Source: an uncultured Flavobacteriales bacterium (lineage in GTDB: Bacteria > Bacteroidota > Bacteroidia > Flavobacteriales > Crocinitomicaceae). Taken from it: 64,000 nt of DNA. The DNA is taken from NCBI GenBank assembly GCA_946480085.1, contig CAMLHZ010000006.1, positions 143,367 through 207,366 on the forward strand. The letters are read 5' to 3'. Positions within the stretch are counted from its first letter, which is position 1. Each line of letters begins with the position of its first letter. Positions 1 through 8,349 of the stretch are shown in pieces. The notes under the pieces are model-generated. The model saw only the letters and a program-made list of their open reading frames with translations, had not been told where the DNA came from and did not search any database. Position numbers and translations under genes: made by a program.

Positions 1-114
1 GTGTAAAAATTTAGTTTTCAACGTTATGTGAAATCTTTCAAGAAAAAGTTGAATTCAGGTGTTTACTTTTTTTGTTGTCCAACATTAATAGCTGTAAATC
101 AAATAAACACTTAA

Positions 115-696
115 ATGAAAAAGATCATCTTATCAATCACCTTATTTCTGGGAATGAACAGTTATGCCCAAGATTATTACCATGCCATTGGAGCCGCCTA
201 CAACATTGGATTGTACAAATTGGATTACAACTCGGTTAGCCAAAATGAAAGCTTAAGTTCAAGCAGTGCAGTAGGTGCTGGATTGATTGTTTACAAATCT
301 ACTTTGGCTTTTGAAATGTCGAGAAGTTCAAGCTTTGCAGTTTCTGCTTATCCCGGAGTCGGTGGTTACTATAACTCGAGAACTGGTGGGTCATTAGCTT
401 ACCAACTACCTGTTTTAGGAGAATTCTATTTTGGAGACGTTGACGATGCTAACTTCAATTTTGGTGCAGGATTCTTCTACGGAGGGATCTTTTCGAGTGA
501 CGCAACCGGCGGAACTATTATGGGACCACAGGTTTCAATTGGCGGTCAATTCGAATTTAGAGATCAGCTTGTTGGTTTAAGAGGTTACTATACATATGGA
601 TTTAATAAGTCTAAAGACATTCCTGCAGACGCAACAGATGTTGTTGATTCGAAATCACTTTTCGGAATTTCTCTACACTACTTGTTGGGGCAATAA
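115..696 (+). CDS. Secreted outer-membrane beta-barrel-like protein
   Basis: A 193-aa protein with a clear Sec signal peptide (residues 1-18, ending before a Gln, the usual Bacteroidota cleavage context). The mature part is rich in Gly, Tyr, Phe and Ser with alternating hydrophobic residues, as in small outer-membrane beta-barrels, and it ends in a hydrophobic LLGQ. No catalytic motif is visible. The ATG at 115 gives the complete signal peptide. A segment with GAG, then MGPQ, then GGQF (about residues 118-148) recurs in the protein encoded just downstream at 1067-1693, so the two are probably diverged paralogues. A hairpin terminator follows at 734. The outer-membrane location is inference; the specific function is unknown. 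Confidence 0.8.
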   Translation: MKKIILSITLFLGMNSYAQDYYHAIGAAYNIGLYKLDYNSVSQNESLSSSSAVGAGLIVYKSTLAFEMSRSSSFAVSAYPGVGGYYNSRTGGSLAYQLPVLGEFYFGDVDDANFNFGAGFFYGGIFSSDATGGTIMGPQVSIGGQFEFRDQLVGLRGYYTYGFNKSKDIPADATDVVDSKSLFGISLHYLLGQ

Positions 697-733
697 AATA
701 AAATTCCTTTACCCAAAACCCCTGCTTTGCTTG

Positions 734-763
734 AATCCCGGTTCCATTCGTTGGACCGGGATT
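734..763 (+). terminator. Rho-independent terminator of the 115-696 gene
   Basis: AATCCCGGT (734-742) pairs with ACCGGGATT (755-763), with a short loop that can extend the stem by G-T and C-G pairs. The T-rich tail after it is only moderate. It lies 37 bp after the stop codon of the small barrel gene. Confidence 0.7.
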
Positions 764-1066
764 TGTTATTTGTAGTGTTGCTGGAAATGGGGTAGTGTAT
801 CAGAAAAGCCGTTGAAAAGTATGAAATTTGGGCTCGCAAAAATAATCAGACCTGACTAATTGATTAAAAAGATGAAAACAGTAATAACTCTGACTTGATG
901 ATTATTGACCTACAATTTTCAGACTCAAGATTTTGAAGTCTCAACAATTAATTACTCGCTTTTTGCAGGACATCGAAATGTTGATTTAAGACTTCGAGAT
1001 ATTGAAATCATTCCACTATTGCTTTGGTTTATTTATTGTAATTTCGTGTTTTACTGTAAAAACGGA
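764..1066. other. Intergenic, no gene seen
   Basis: About 300 bp of AT-rich DNA between the terminator and the chosen start at 1067. An open frame runs upstream from 1067 to an ATG at 905, but the extension encodes a low-quality sequence ahead of a good signal peptide, so I treat it as untranslated. No RNA or repeat was recognised. Confidence 0.5.
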
Positions 1067-1693
1067 ATGAAATCAATCTTATTAAGCACCATCACCTTTT
1101 TTGGTATTGCATTTAATGGCCAATGTCAATCTTTTGAACCTACACAAATCGGTTTATCCTATGGAAAACGTTTTATTGACCGCTCTTATGTAGATGATTT
1201 CTATTATGATTCAACAGTCGTTCAAAAATTTAATGTGAACTATATTACGTTGAGTTACAAAAGTTTCAATGGTATTACTGACATAGGTAATTTTGAATTT
1301 GGTGTTGCAGCAAATATGGATATTGGTGCTGCTTTTTGCAAAGCTACAGCGGATAACCCAAGTTTTATGGGATCAAAGAGCAAAGTAGGTTTCCTTTTGA
1401 ATTTTGGTGTATTGGCAGAATTGTATACCGCTCCAAGTGATGAAGCTTCTTTCTTTGTTGGAGCTGGTGGAGGATTGTCGTTTTCGGGTATTGAAGACGG
1501 AATTTTAATGTTAGGACCTCAGCTTGAATTTGGTAAGCAGTTTTACATTGGAAGTATACTCATTTGTGCATCGATCAACTATTTGGAGGCGTTGAATAGA
1601 ACCTGGTTTCGTGGGCAAGGTGAACCAAATGTTGTTTTGCGGGATAATCGCAGACAATTTCAATTTACGCTGGCGTGGAATGTTGATGGCTAG
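1067..1693 (+). CDS. Secreted outer-membrane beta-barrel-like protein, paralogue of the preceding gene
   Basis: 208 aa when started at ATG 1067, which places a good signal peptide (MKSILLSTITFFGIAF, cleavage near QCQ|S) at the N terminus. The open frame continues upstream to 905, but those 54 codons would bury the signal peptide, so the internal start is preferred. The mature part has barrel-like alternation and a GAGGG, then MLGPQ, then GKQF segment matching GAG, MGPQ, GGQF in the protein at 115-696, which suggests an old tandem duplication. The stop codon overlaps the end of the convergent lipoprotein gene by about 4 bp. Function unknown. Confidence 0.72.
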   Translation: MKSILLSTITFFGIAFNGQCQSFEPTQIGLSYGKRFIDRSYVDDFYYDSTVVQKFNVNYITLSYKSFNGITDIGNFEFGVAANMDIGAAFCKATADNPSFMGSKSKVGFLLNFGVLAELYTAPSDEASFFVGAGGGLSFSGIEDGILMLGPQLEFGKQFYIGSILICASINYLEALNRTWFRGQGEPNVVLRDNRRQFQFTLAWNVDG

Positions 1694-2232
1694 TGAATAG
1701 GTATATTTATAAGTGAATCCAAAAGCACTGTTCCATCTTCTAATTCCGATCTGAAATAGAAATTATAACCGCCTGGATCAATCGTTGTTTTTGCCTTGAG
1801 CATGGAGCTTACAAATGGCCCATATATATCCGTTATTTCTGCGTAATAATCCAGTCCATGATTTCCGGTCAATGGTTTTTCATCTACCTTTTTTTCGAAA
1901 TAGATATTGAACAAGGAGTTGAGTGAAGTTCCGGGTGGTCTTCCGCTAATTGTTTGATTCGATGTGATCTTGAAATCGGTTACCTTGTTTTTTATTCTTA
2001 TCGTAGTTTCTACGGGGTCGTATGGTGCATGATTTGATTCTGCTTCCCAATTGATGCGGAAGCCAAGGTGAGAACCGTTAATCGAATCTTCAATCGTAAA
2101 TGGAAGCCCGTCTGTAGATTGCAGCTTAGTTGCTGAAAATGTAACCTTCTTAATTTCAATTACCAGGTCTTCATTTTCCTGACACGAAGCTAGAAGGAGG
2201 AGTAGAGGTACAAAAAAGGCAGAAAATCTCAT
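1690..2232 (-). CDS. Small lipoprotein, unknown function
   Basis: 180 aa with an N-terminal lipoprotein signal: a hydrophobic run then LLAS|C with the lipidated Cys at residue 17, followed by polar QENED. The mature part looks like a beta-sandwich (many short strands, one DxxDP-like loop) and has no recognised catalytic motif. Its 3' end overlaps the convergent gene ending at 1693 by a few bases. Upstream lies the terminator of rpsA, so it has its own promoter or depends on read-through. I do not recognise the family. Confidence 0.75.
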   Translation of the reverse strand: MRFSAFFVPLLLLLASCQENEDLVIEIKKVTFSATKLQSTDGLPFTIEDSINGSHLGFRINWEAESNHAPYDPVETTIRIKNKVTDFKITSNQTISGRPPGTSLNSLFNIYFEKKVDEKPLTGNHGLDYYAEITDIYGPFVSSMLKAKTTIDPGGYNFYFRSELEDGTVLLDSLINIPIH

Positions 2233-2244
2233 TGGAATAAATGT

Positions 2245-2287
2245 AAAAAAAAAATCCCGGCACTTCGAGAACCTCAGTGACCGGGAT
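2245..2287 (-). terminator. Terminator of rpsA
   Basis: Read on the minus strand, CCCGG-(A)-CACT pairs with AGTG-CCGGG, followed by a run of about ten T (the A run at 2245-2254). It starts 26 bp beyond the rpsA stop codon. T runs on both sides make it potentially bidirectional. Confidence 0.8.
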
Positions 2288-2312
2288 TTTTATCCTTTAG
2301 AAGATAAGAGAA

Positions 2313-4106
2313 TTATTCTCCGCCTTCCATTTTTTCTTTCAATGCAGCTAAAGCATCCAAGTCACCTAAAGTTGACTTTTCGTTACTTTGGTTAACTGCT
2401 TTTACAGCTTGAGAAGTTGAAGAACCTCCAGTGCTTCCTTTCTTACCACCTGTTTTAGCAGCTGGTTTCTCGTCAGTACCTTCTTCAAACGTACGCGTAT
2501 GAGAAACAACGATTTTCTTAGAATCTTTGTTAAACTCGATTACTTTGAAATCTAATGTTTCTTCAACTTTCGCGTTGTTTCCGTCTTCTTTACGTAAGTG
2601 TTTAGAAGGACAAATACCTTCAACACCGTAAGGAAGAGCAACTACTCCAGCCTTATCTTTTGTTTCGATGATAGTTCCTTGGTGTACTGAACCTTCTCCG
2701 AAGATAGTTTCAAATACATCCCATGGATTCTCTTCCAATTGTTTGTGTCCTAAAGAAATACGACGGTTTTCACGATCGATTTCCAATACAACTACTTGCA
2801 TTTCGTCACCAACCTTACAGAATTCAGATGGGTGCTTGATTTTTTTCTGCCAAGAAAGGTCAGAAATGTGAATCAATCCATCAACTCCTTCTTCCAATTC
2901 AACGAATACACCGAAGTTAGTGAAGTTACGAACTTTAGCATTGTGCTTAGTTCCAGCTGCATACTTCGCTTCGATAGCTGCCCATGGATCTGGCATCAAT
3001 TGTTTGATACCTAGAGACATTTTACGCTCCTCACGATCCAAAGTCAAGATAACTGCCTCAACAGTATCACCAACTTGCATGAAATCCTGAGCTGAACGTA
3101 AGTGCTGAGACCATGACATTTCAGATACGTGGATCAAACCTTCTACACCTGGAGCAATCTCGATGAATGCACCGTAGTCAGCCAATACAACAACTTTTCC
3201 AGCGATTTTGTCACCAACTGCAAGGTTAGTATCCAAAGCATCCCATGGATGTGGTTGTAATTGTTTCAATCCAAGAGCGATACGCTTCTTATCATCGTCG
3301 AAATCTAAGATTACAACGTTTAATTTTTGATCCAATTCAACGATTTCTTCAGGGTGATTAACACGTCCCCAAGATAGATCTGTAATGTGAATTAAACCGT
3401 CAACTCCACCAAGGTCAATGAACACACCGTAAGAAGTAATGTTTTTCACAGTACCTTCTAATACTTGTCCTTTCTCTAAACCAGAGATGATTTGTTTCTT
3501 TTGTTCTTCTAATTCTGCTTCGATCAACGCTTTGTGAGAAACAACTACGTTTCTGAACTCTTGATTAATCTTAACAACTTTGAATTCCATGTTCTTACCA
3601 ACGTAAACATCGTAATCACGGATAGGCTTAACGTCAATTTGAGAACCTGGCAAGAACGCCTCAATTCCAAATACGTCTACGATCAAACCACCTTTAGTAC
3701 GACACTTAACGTAACCAGTGATGATTTCACCTGTACGTAATACGTCATTCACACGGATCCATGCTTTGTGCATACGAGCTGTGCGGTGAGAAACAACTAA
3801 CTGTCCTGTTTTGTCTTCCTGACATTCAACGAAAACGTCTACTTTGTCACCAACTTTAAGGTCAGCATTGTAACGGAATTCTGAAGCAGCAACAACACCT
3901 TCAGATTTGTATCCGATGTTGATGATAACTTCTTTCTTAGATACAGAGATAACTGTACCTTCGATAACTTCTTTCTCATTGATAGAAGTCAAGGTTTTAC
4001 CGTAAGTGTCTGATAACTCAGAACGCTGTACTAATGTATAACCGTCTAACGCTAACGCGTCCCAATCAAAATCCGCAGAACCCTGCGTGTTAATTTGTTT
4101 TGCCAT
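2313..4106 (-). CDS. rpsA: 30S ribosomal protein S1
   Basis: 597 aa made of repeated S1 RNA-binding domains. Typical signatures recur: VFVELEEGVDGLIHISDLSW, GAFIEIAPGVEGLIHVSEMSW and GVFIDLGGVDGLIHITDLSW, each followed by a DRE or DDDKKRIxLGxKQL stretch. About six S1 units span residues 45-535, followed by a low-complexity Gly/Lys/Ser tail and an acidic end. S1 brings mRNA to the 30S subunit; in Bacteroidota, where Shine-Dalgarno sequences are weak, it is presumed important for initiation. The length (about 600 aa) is normal for the phylum. The gene is monocistronic, with a consensus promoter at 4209-4239 and a strong terminator. Confidence 0.97.
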   Translation of the reverse strand: MAKQINTQGSADFDWDALALDGYTLVQRSELSDTYGKTLTSINEKEVIEGTVISVSKKEVIINIGYKSEGVVAASEFRYNADLKVGDKVDVFVECQEDKTGQLVVSHRTARMHKAWIRVNDVLRTGEIITGYVKCRTKGGLIVDVFGIEAFLPGSQIDVKPIRDYDVYVGKNMEFKVVKINQEFRNVVVSHKALIEAELEEQKKQIISGLEKGQVLEGTVKNITSYGVFIDLGGVDGLIHITDLSWGRVNHPEEIVELDQKLNVVILDFDDDKKRIALGLKQLQPHPWDALDTNLAVGDKIAGKVVVLADYGAFIEIAPGVEGLIHVSEMSWSQHLRSAQDFMQVGDTVEAVILTLDREERKMSLGIKQLMPDPWAAIEAKYAAGTKHNAKVRNFTNFGVFVELEEGVDGLIHISDLSWQKKIKHPSEFCKVGDEMQVVVLEIDRENRRISLGHKQLEENPWDVFETIFGEGSVHQGTIIETKDKAGVVALPYGVEGICPSKHLRKEDGNNAKVEETLDFKVIEFNKDSKKIVVSHTRTFEEGTDEKPAAKTGGKKGSTGGSSTSQAVKAVNQSNEKSTLGDLDALAALKEKMEGGE

Positions 4107-4208
4107 TTGGCTTTTAATACTTGTATTTCAATCTGTTCCGCGCAAATTGAAAGCTGTTTAAACTGAACTGCTAATGCGGAAATCGCAGTTTTTCTCAAAA
4201 TGAGGATG

Positions 4209-4239
4209 CAAAGATAGCTCTATTTTCTCGGTTTTCAAA
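4209..4239 (-). promoter_or_regulatory. Promoter of rpsA (Bacteroidota consensus)
   Basis: On the minus strand TTTG (4239-4236), then 19 nt, then TATCTTTG (4216-4209). This fits the Bacteroidota TTTG / TAnnTTTG consensus. It implies a leader of roughly 95 nt before the ATG at 4106. Confidence 0.75.
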
Positions 4240-4332
4240 TAGTTAGAAAGGAAAGTTGATACATTATCCCCGTTTTTTGAGTTTTATTGAAAAATCGAGA
4301 AGCTTTTGTATTATTACCTGAAATATTGAAAG

Positions 4333-4857
4333 ATGAATGGACTTCGAATTTTCTTCATTATATACCTCTTTGCAAGTGTTGTTTTTGCCTTTTCGGCTGT
4401 TTTTGTTCCATTTAGTCCTGGACCTGAAGTTGCAAATTTCCTTGCGGGCAGAGATGGGAAATACGAAGTACTTCCAGCGGTTGGTTTGATCTTGGTAATG
4501 GTTTTGATTCCGGTAGCAGTGATACTGTTCTTTATCAGTAAAGTTGTTGTGCGCAGAACAGACCGAAAACAAGGACTTTTAGATCGAAGTTCATTGATTA
4601 TAAAACGACACAAAACGCTTTACAATGGAATGTATGGGATCAACATTTACATCAATGATAAAAAATACGGAATCATCATGATTGGAAAACCGATGCAGAT
4701 CGGAATCCCCTTAGGCGAGAATTCGGTTTATGCCGAAGCGATGGGGAAGAAGACGGATACCATTGTTGTTAATTTGATTGATGATTTGAAACCTGAATTA
4801 CTTGTTGGTTACGAATTGATTGATGGGAAGCAAGAATTGTTTCTCCGAAAATCTTAA
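4333..4857 (+). CDS. Small membrane protein, unknown function
   Basis: 174 aa. Residues 5-28 and 53-76 are hydrophobic membrane segments separated by a short loop (VPFSPGPEV...GRDGKYEV). After the second segment comes RRTDRKQG, a typical cytoplasmic-side positive patch, and a soluble C-terminal domain of about 95 aa that may be beta-rich. The start is the first ATG after an AT-rich leader. No enzyme motif is seen. It is followed 25 bp later by the LpxR-like gene on the same strand, so the two may be co-transcribed. Confidence 0.72.
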   Translation: MNGLRIFFIIYLFASVVFAFSAVFVPFSPGPEVANFLAGRDGKYEVLPAVGLILVMVLIPVAVILFFISKVVVRRTDRKQGLLDRSSLIIKRHKTLYNGMYGINIYINDKKYGIIMIGKPMQIGIPLGENSVYAEAMGKKTDTIVVNLIDDLKPELLVGYELIDGKQELFLRKS

Positions 4858-4882
4858 TGCTGTATTTCCACGTACCTAGCGC

Positions 4883-5770
4883 ATGTTCAAATTCTTAGTG
4901 TTCAGTGTCTTCGTTCTTTTTGAGACAACCTCTTTTGCCCAAAAATTGTTGACAACATCTGTGTTGAACTCTAATTCATATTGCAACTATGAAAATGATT
5001 TATTTGCCAGAACAGATAGATACTACACTCAAGGGATTGATTTGGGAATCAATCATTTATTAGTAAGAACTGAGGAAAGGAATGAGTTGAAACGATTTGA
5101 ATTTTCTCAGAATGTATACACGCCCACAACAATTAAGTATGATTCTTTATTGGTAAATGATCGTCCTTATGCAGCAACGTTAACTGCCAAATACGAAAAA
5201 GGTATTCTTCGAACGGACCACTTTTCTTATTTATTTGGAACTGAAGTAGGAGTCATTGGTCCAGCTGCCGGTGGGAAACAAATGCAAACGGGAATTCACA
5301 AAGCAACGAATAACTTTCTGCCACTCGGCTGGCAACATCAAATCAATAATGGGTTAGTGGCCGATGTTTACGCTAAAATTGAAAAACCATTGGTAAGGAT
5401 TGATAGTGTTTTTCAATTCATTGGAGGTGTTTCTGCCCGATTGGGGACGCTTCAAACAAATGTAACGCCTTCATTTTTATTGGTATTCGGAAATCGTGAA
5501 ACGGGCAAGATCAACTTGTTCTTCGAGAATTCAATTAGTGCAATTGGTTATGATGGAACATTGCAGGGTTCACTCGTAAGTTCAAAAAATGAATACGTAT
5601 TGCGTTCAAATGAAGTTGAACATTTTGTTTTCAAAAGTGAGCTTTCTCTGCTTTTAAGAATTAGAAGATTCGGATTGCTATTCAATTACTCCATTCAAAG
5701 TAAAACGTTTGCTTATCAGCTTTCTGATTTCCATTCTTGGGGTGGAGTGAGCTTGATTTTCAGTTATTGA
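4883..5770 (+). CDS. Lipid A deacylase LpxR family protein (DUF2219)
   Basis: 295 aa with a signal peptide (residues 1-19). It carries the hallmark YENDLFARTDRYYTQG (N38, D39, D45) and NDRPYAATL (about 92-100), and TGIHK with H139. In Salmonella LpxR, an outer-membrane barrel that removes the 3'-acyloxyacyl chain of lipid A in a Ca-dependent way, the equivalent Asn/Asp pair and His are catalytic. The barrel-like remainder and the C-terminal aromatic residues fit an outer-membrane enzyme. The 3' end is 3 bp from the convergent hydrolase gene. Family assignment is fairly sure; the actual lipid substrate here is inferred. Confidence 0.85.
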   Translation: MFKFLVFSVFVLFETTSFAQKLLTTSVLNSNSYCNYENDLFARTDRYYTQGIDLGINHLLVRTEERNELKRFEFSQNVYTPTTIKYDSLLVNDRPYAATLTAKYEKGILRTDHFSYLFGTEVGVIGPAAGGKQMQTGIHKATNNFLPLGWQHQINNGLVADVYAKIEKPLVRIDSVFQFIGGVSARLGTLQTNVTPSFLLVFGNRETGKINLFFENSISAIGYDGTLQGSLVSSKNEYVLRSNEVEHFVFKSELSLLLRIRRFGLLFNYSIQSKTFAYQLSDFHSWGGVSLIFSY

Positions 5771-5773
5771 TAG

Positions 5774-6781
5774 CTATTTCAAGGTCCAGTCAATGAAAGC
5801 ATTCATTACTTCAGCCCATTTTCCATTTTCATAGTCTGGTTTTCCTTCGACTATGGGAAAGTAATTGTGTTCCAGGTTTGGATAGCGTATTACCTCATAA
5901 TTCGTTTTTCCAGCTTCAATAAAGTAGAGTGGGATTAGCTCATTGAGAAAGGCACATTTATCTTCACTTCCATACGCGATATAAAGTGGAGTTTTAATTT
6001 TAGCCAAAGCTTCGAATCCAATTCCGGTGAATGAACGCCAGGCAACGAGTCCTTCACCTTGTGCCGTAGGATCAAATAGAATTTTTTGGAATTCGTATTG
6101 ACTTTTTTGCAAACTATCGAGTTTCTCCCATGAAATATTCCCTTTCATTGCTTCTTTGTAGTTGAGCCACACTTGCTCATGAACACGTCCTACAGGAGAA
6201 AAACCGAATAAACCTGCATGGGTGATCTTTGAATTTGTTTCGGCTAATCTCGCAGTAATTCTGGATCCTTGCGAATGTCCGGCAACAACTACTTTGGAAT
6301 TGTCGACCCACTTTTGTTTGGATAAAAACTTCAAAACAGCATTTGCTCTATTTACATAGTTCTCTAAATAATCAGCTTTTAGAAAATCTTTTGAAATGCT
6401 GTTTTCATCAGTAGAATCGGTAATGCACATATAACCTGAATTGATGAAACGTGAATCTGCAACAACAGGAGTTTTAGGCATAGATATCACCACCACGTGA
6501 TAGTGAGCTTTCATGTAGTTTAAATCAAAATTCCCAAGTGTAATTGGTGCAATTCCATAATCCGGGAAGTTGACAAACAAAGGAAGTGGAAGGGAGCCCT
6601 GAGCAAAAAGGAGAATCGGTTTTTTTACCGTCAAGTTGGTGTCTGCAACAACAAAATCAATCGTGTCTTTTTTCGATTTCAGACTGAAAAGGGAATAATT
6701 CGTTCCATCAATACGCTCTTGACTGTGAGCGATAAAAGTGTAGCAAACAAATATGAAAATAAGTGAAATGACAGGTTTCAT
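5774..6781 (-). CDS. Secreted alpha/beta hydrolase
   Basis: 335 aa with a signal peptide (1-20, cleavage at AHS|QE). It has the nucleophile elbow G168-H-S-Q-G172 (Ser170), a likely acid Asp274 in YGSEDKCA and a likely base His305 in PNLEHNYFP, in the right order and spacing for an alpha/beta hydrolase triad. The oxyanion region could be LLFAQGSLPLPLF (about 57-70). The family is broad (dienelactone hydrolase or esterase-like); the substrate cannot be told. It acts in the periplasm or outside the cell. The next gene on the same strand, a lipoprotein at 6855-7214, ends about 70 bp upstream. Confidence 0.85.
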   Translation of the reverse strand: MKPVISLIFIFVCYTFIAHSQERIDGTNYSLFSLKSKKDTIDFVVADTNLTVKKPILLFAQGSLPLPLFVNFPDYGIAPITLGNFDLNYMKAHYHVVVISMPKTPVVADSRFINSGYMCITDSTDENSISKDFLKADYLENYVNRANAVLKFLSKQKWVDNSKVVVAGHSQGSRITARLAETNSKITHAGLFGFSPVGRVHEQVWLNYKEAMKGNISWEKLDSLQKSQYEFQKILFDPTAQGEGLVAWRSFTGIGFEALAKIKTPLYIAYGSEDKCAFLNELIPLYFIEAGKTNYEVIRYPNLEHNYFPIVEGKPDYENGKWAEVMNAFIDWTLK

Positions 6782-6854
6782 GATTTCGGAAGTAATTGCT
6801 CACAAAGAAAGTAAATCTGCAGTGTCAAGAAACTTAAAATTGGTTAAGATGTAT

Positions 6855-7214
6855 TTAAGGCAATATTTTGAAAGTTCCTAAATCATCGCCAATCAAATTG
6901 TTGATCAATTCAGTACACGTTATTTTATAAGGTGTTTCATCTATTTTGAAATTCACTGTATCGCCTTGATGAATGGATTGTTCAAATACCGAAACTGAAT
7001 CCTTATTGATCGTTAACCAGGCTTGTCCACCAGTGATATCACCAATTCCTACTTGTACCTTTCCATTTTCACTGGGAATGTCTTTTGTCTGTCGTTGAAG
7101 CAACTGGAATTCATAAGGAGTATTGTTTTCAAGTCTAATAGTGGTTTTCGCTTTCATCATATCTCCGCAAGAGATGAGCATTAAGGGAGCTAGAATCAGT
7201 AGTAAGTATTTCAT
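6855..7214 (-). CDS. Small lipoprotein, unknown function
   Basis: 119 aa. Lipobox LMLIS|C with Cys16, followed by Gly-Asp, an Asp at +2/+3 that in some systems affects sorting. The mature part is a short beta-rich domain (TTIRLENNTPYEFQLL, TVNFKIDETPYKITC) with a second Cys near the end (TCTE). No family recognised. It is upstream of, and on the same strand as, the secreted hydrolase, so the two may form one transcription unit. Confidence 0.7.
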   Translation of the reverse strand: MKYLLLILAPLMLISCGDMMKAKTTIRLENNTPYEFQLLQRQTKDIPSENGKVQVGIGDITGGQAWLTINKDSVSVFEQSIHQGDTVNFKIDETPYKITCTELINNLIGDDLGTFKILP

Positions 7215-7334
7215 GCAATGTTGTTTCTACTAAAATAATGGAATTTTGTATTTCAGGATACGGTAAATTTTAAATAAGTGCGCAGGATTACAAATCCTCC
7301 GCAGCTTAGGGAAGGTAACCGAGCGGAGTCGAGG

Positions 7335-7643
7335 TTATTTGTTCAAACTGCTCACATAGTCAAGTGCTTCCTGAGCGAATTTTGGCCAATGTTCGTTGTA
7401 TTGATATGGAACCTGAATCCACTCTTTCATTGGTCTTCCTTTTCCGGAGGGATCAAACAAAATACTTCCGTCAAAGCTCATCGCTTCATCTCTGAATTCA
7501 CCTTGAAGTTTAAAAACCATGCACTCTTGAAAGAAACAAACAAAAGGTTTTCCGCTAATCTTGAAACATTCTTTTCCAAATAGATTCCCCTTCACTGCTC
7601 CATTGATGTTCGAGCCAATTTCGTTAAAAAGTTCTTGTTCCAT
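7335..7643 (-). CDS. TfoX/Sxy N-terminal-like small protein
   Basis: 102 aa, soluble, with no signal peptide. The pattern GNLFGKECFKISGKPFVCF, then FKLQGE, then LFDPSGKGRPMKEWIQVP matches the TfoX N-terminal-like fold found as stand-alone proteins in Bacteroidota (Gly-rich first half, a GKP strand, a PMKEW motif). In gammaproteobacteria TfoX/Sxy controls competence, but stand-alone short versions have no proven role, so I do not extend that function here. Alone on its strand, facing the iron-type operon at 7761. Confidence 0.7.
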   Translation of the reverse strand: MEQELFNEIGSNINGAVKGNLFGKECFKISGKPFVCFFQECMVFKLQGEFRDEAMSFDGSILFDPSGKGRPMKEWIQVPYQYNEHWPKFAQEALDYVSSLNK

Positions 7644-7760
7644 GTTCCTAAAATCCGCATTTTTTTTCAGTTCATACCTACTTTGCGGTATTGTTTAGAT
7701 TGATTCTTAATAATAGTTTTGCGTCCGCATTCCATTAAAGGCATGACGAAATTTTGAACA

Positions 7761-8057
7761 ATGTACATTCTGGGATTTTTACTGATGACTGTTGCGACTT
7801 ATGCACTTTATCTGCGTTCAGAAAAAACAACGCATGAACATTTTTCCTGGGAGAAGAAAGGGAAATTGGGTAGAAAAAAACTTTCTATGATTTCGATTGT
7901 TTTTTTTGCCTCTTCAGTAGTTGTTTTCTATGTAAAAGCTGGATTACTTGGTGGTTTCTGTTACGGAATGATTGTTTTTTTCGCTATTGCTTCTATGTTG
8001 GTATTAATTCGTCCGTTAATGACAGCGGAAAAATCGAAAGTTCATGCCCGCAAATAA
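7761..8057 (+). CDS. Small membrane protein, DUF3325-like (iron/PepSY operon)
   Basis: 98 aa with three predicted membrane helices (about 2-18, 40-58 and 63-85) and a charged loop ERSEKTTHEH-like between the first two. Size, topology and position as first gene ahead of a PepSY protein match DUF3325-type members of FpvGHJK-like operons that reduce iron-siderophore complexes in the periplasm; this is inferred mainly from context. Its 3' end overlaps the next gene by 14 bp (8044-8057), a sign of translational coupling. Confidence 0.7.
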   Translation: MYILGFLLMTVATYALYLRSEKTTHEHFSWEKKGKLGRKKLSMISIVFFASSVVVFYVKAGLLGGFCYGMIVFFAIASMLVLIRPLMTAEKSKVHARK

Positions 8058-8349
8058 AAAGTACCTTTCTTCTGGTTGGCAGCAGGCTGTAAAATTTCTA
8101 ACATCTTTCATCGGTGGATTATTGATCACTTCGGTCTTTTTTGCCTGCTTGAGCTATTGGATTCCGAATCATAGAACAGCCGTAGTAACTTCTGTTTTTG
8201 GCTTTTTTCCCGTTTGGCTGGTTTTGATGTTGATTCCTTATTTGTTTCAAAAGGCCTGGAAAGCATTACTACTTTACGGAGTGCTCTTTTTTCTGTTGTT
8301 AGAATTGACCTTGATTGGTAAATCCCTTTATCCTATTGTTCTGAAGTAA
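8044..8349 (+). CDS. Small membrane protein, DUF3649-like (iron/PepSY operon)
   Basis: 101 aa with three hydrophobic helices (about 18-38, 44-66 and 72-95) after a basic N terminus (MPANKKYLSSGWQQA). This fits the second small subunit (DUF3649-like) seen between DUF3325 and PepSY proteins in siderophore-iron reduction operons. It overlaps the preceding gene by 14 bp, and its TAA overlaps the ATG of the PepSY gene by one base (TAATG at 8347-8351), so the three proteins are probably made together as a complex. The function is from context; sequence recognition is weak. Confidence 0.68.
   Translation: MPANKKYLSSGWQQAVKFLTSFIGGLLITSVFFACLSYWIPNHRTAVVTSVFGFFPVWLVLMLIPYLFQKAWKALLLYGVLFFLLLELTLIGKSLYPIVLK

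Noticed and set aside
905..1066. N-terminal extension of the barrel gene to ATG 905
   Set aside because: It would bury a clean signal peptide that starts at 1067.
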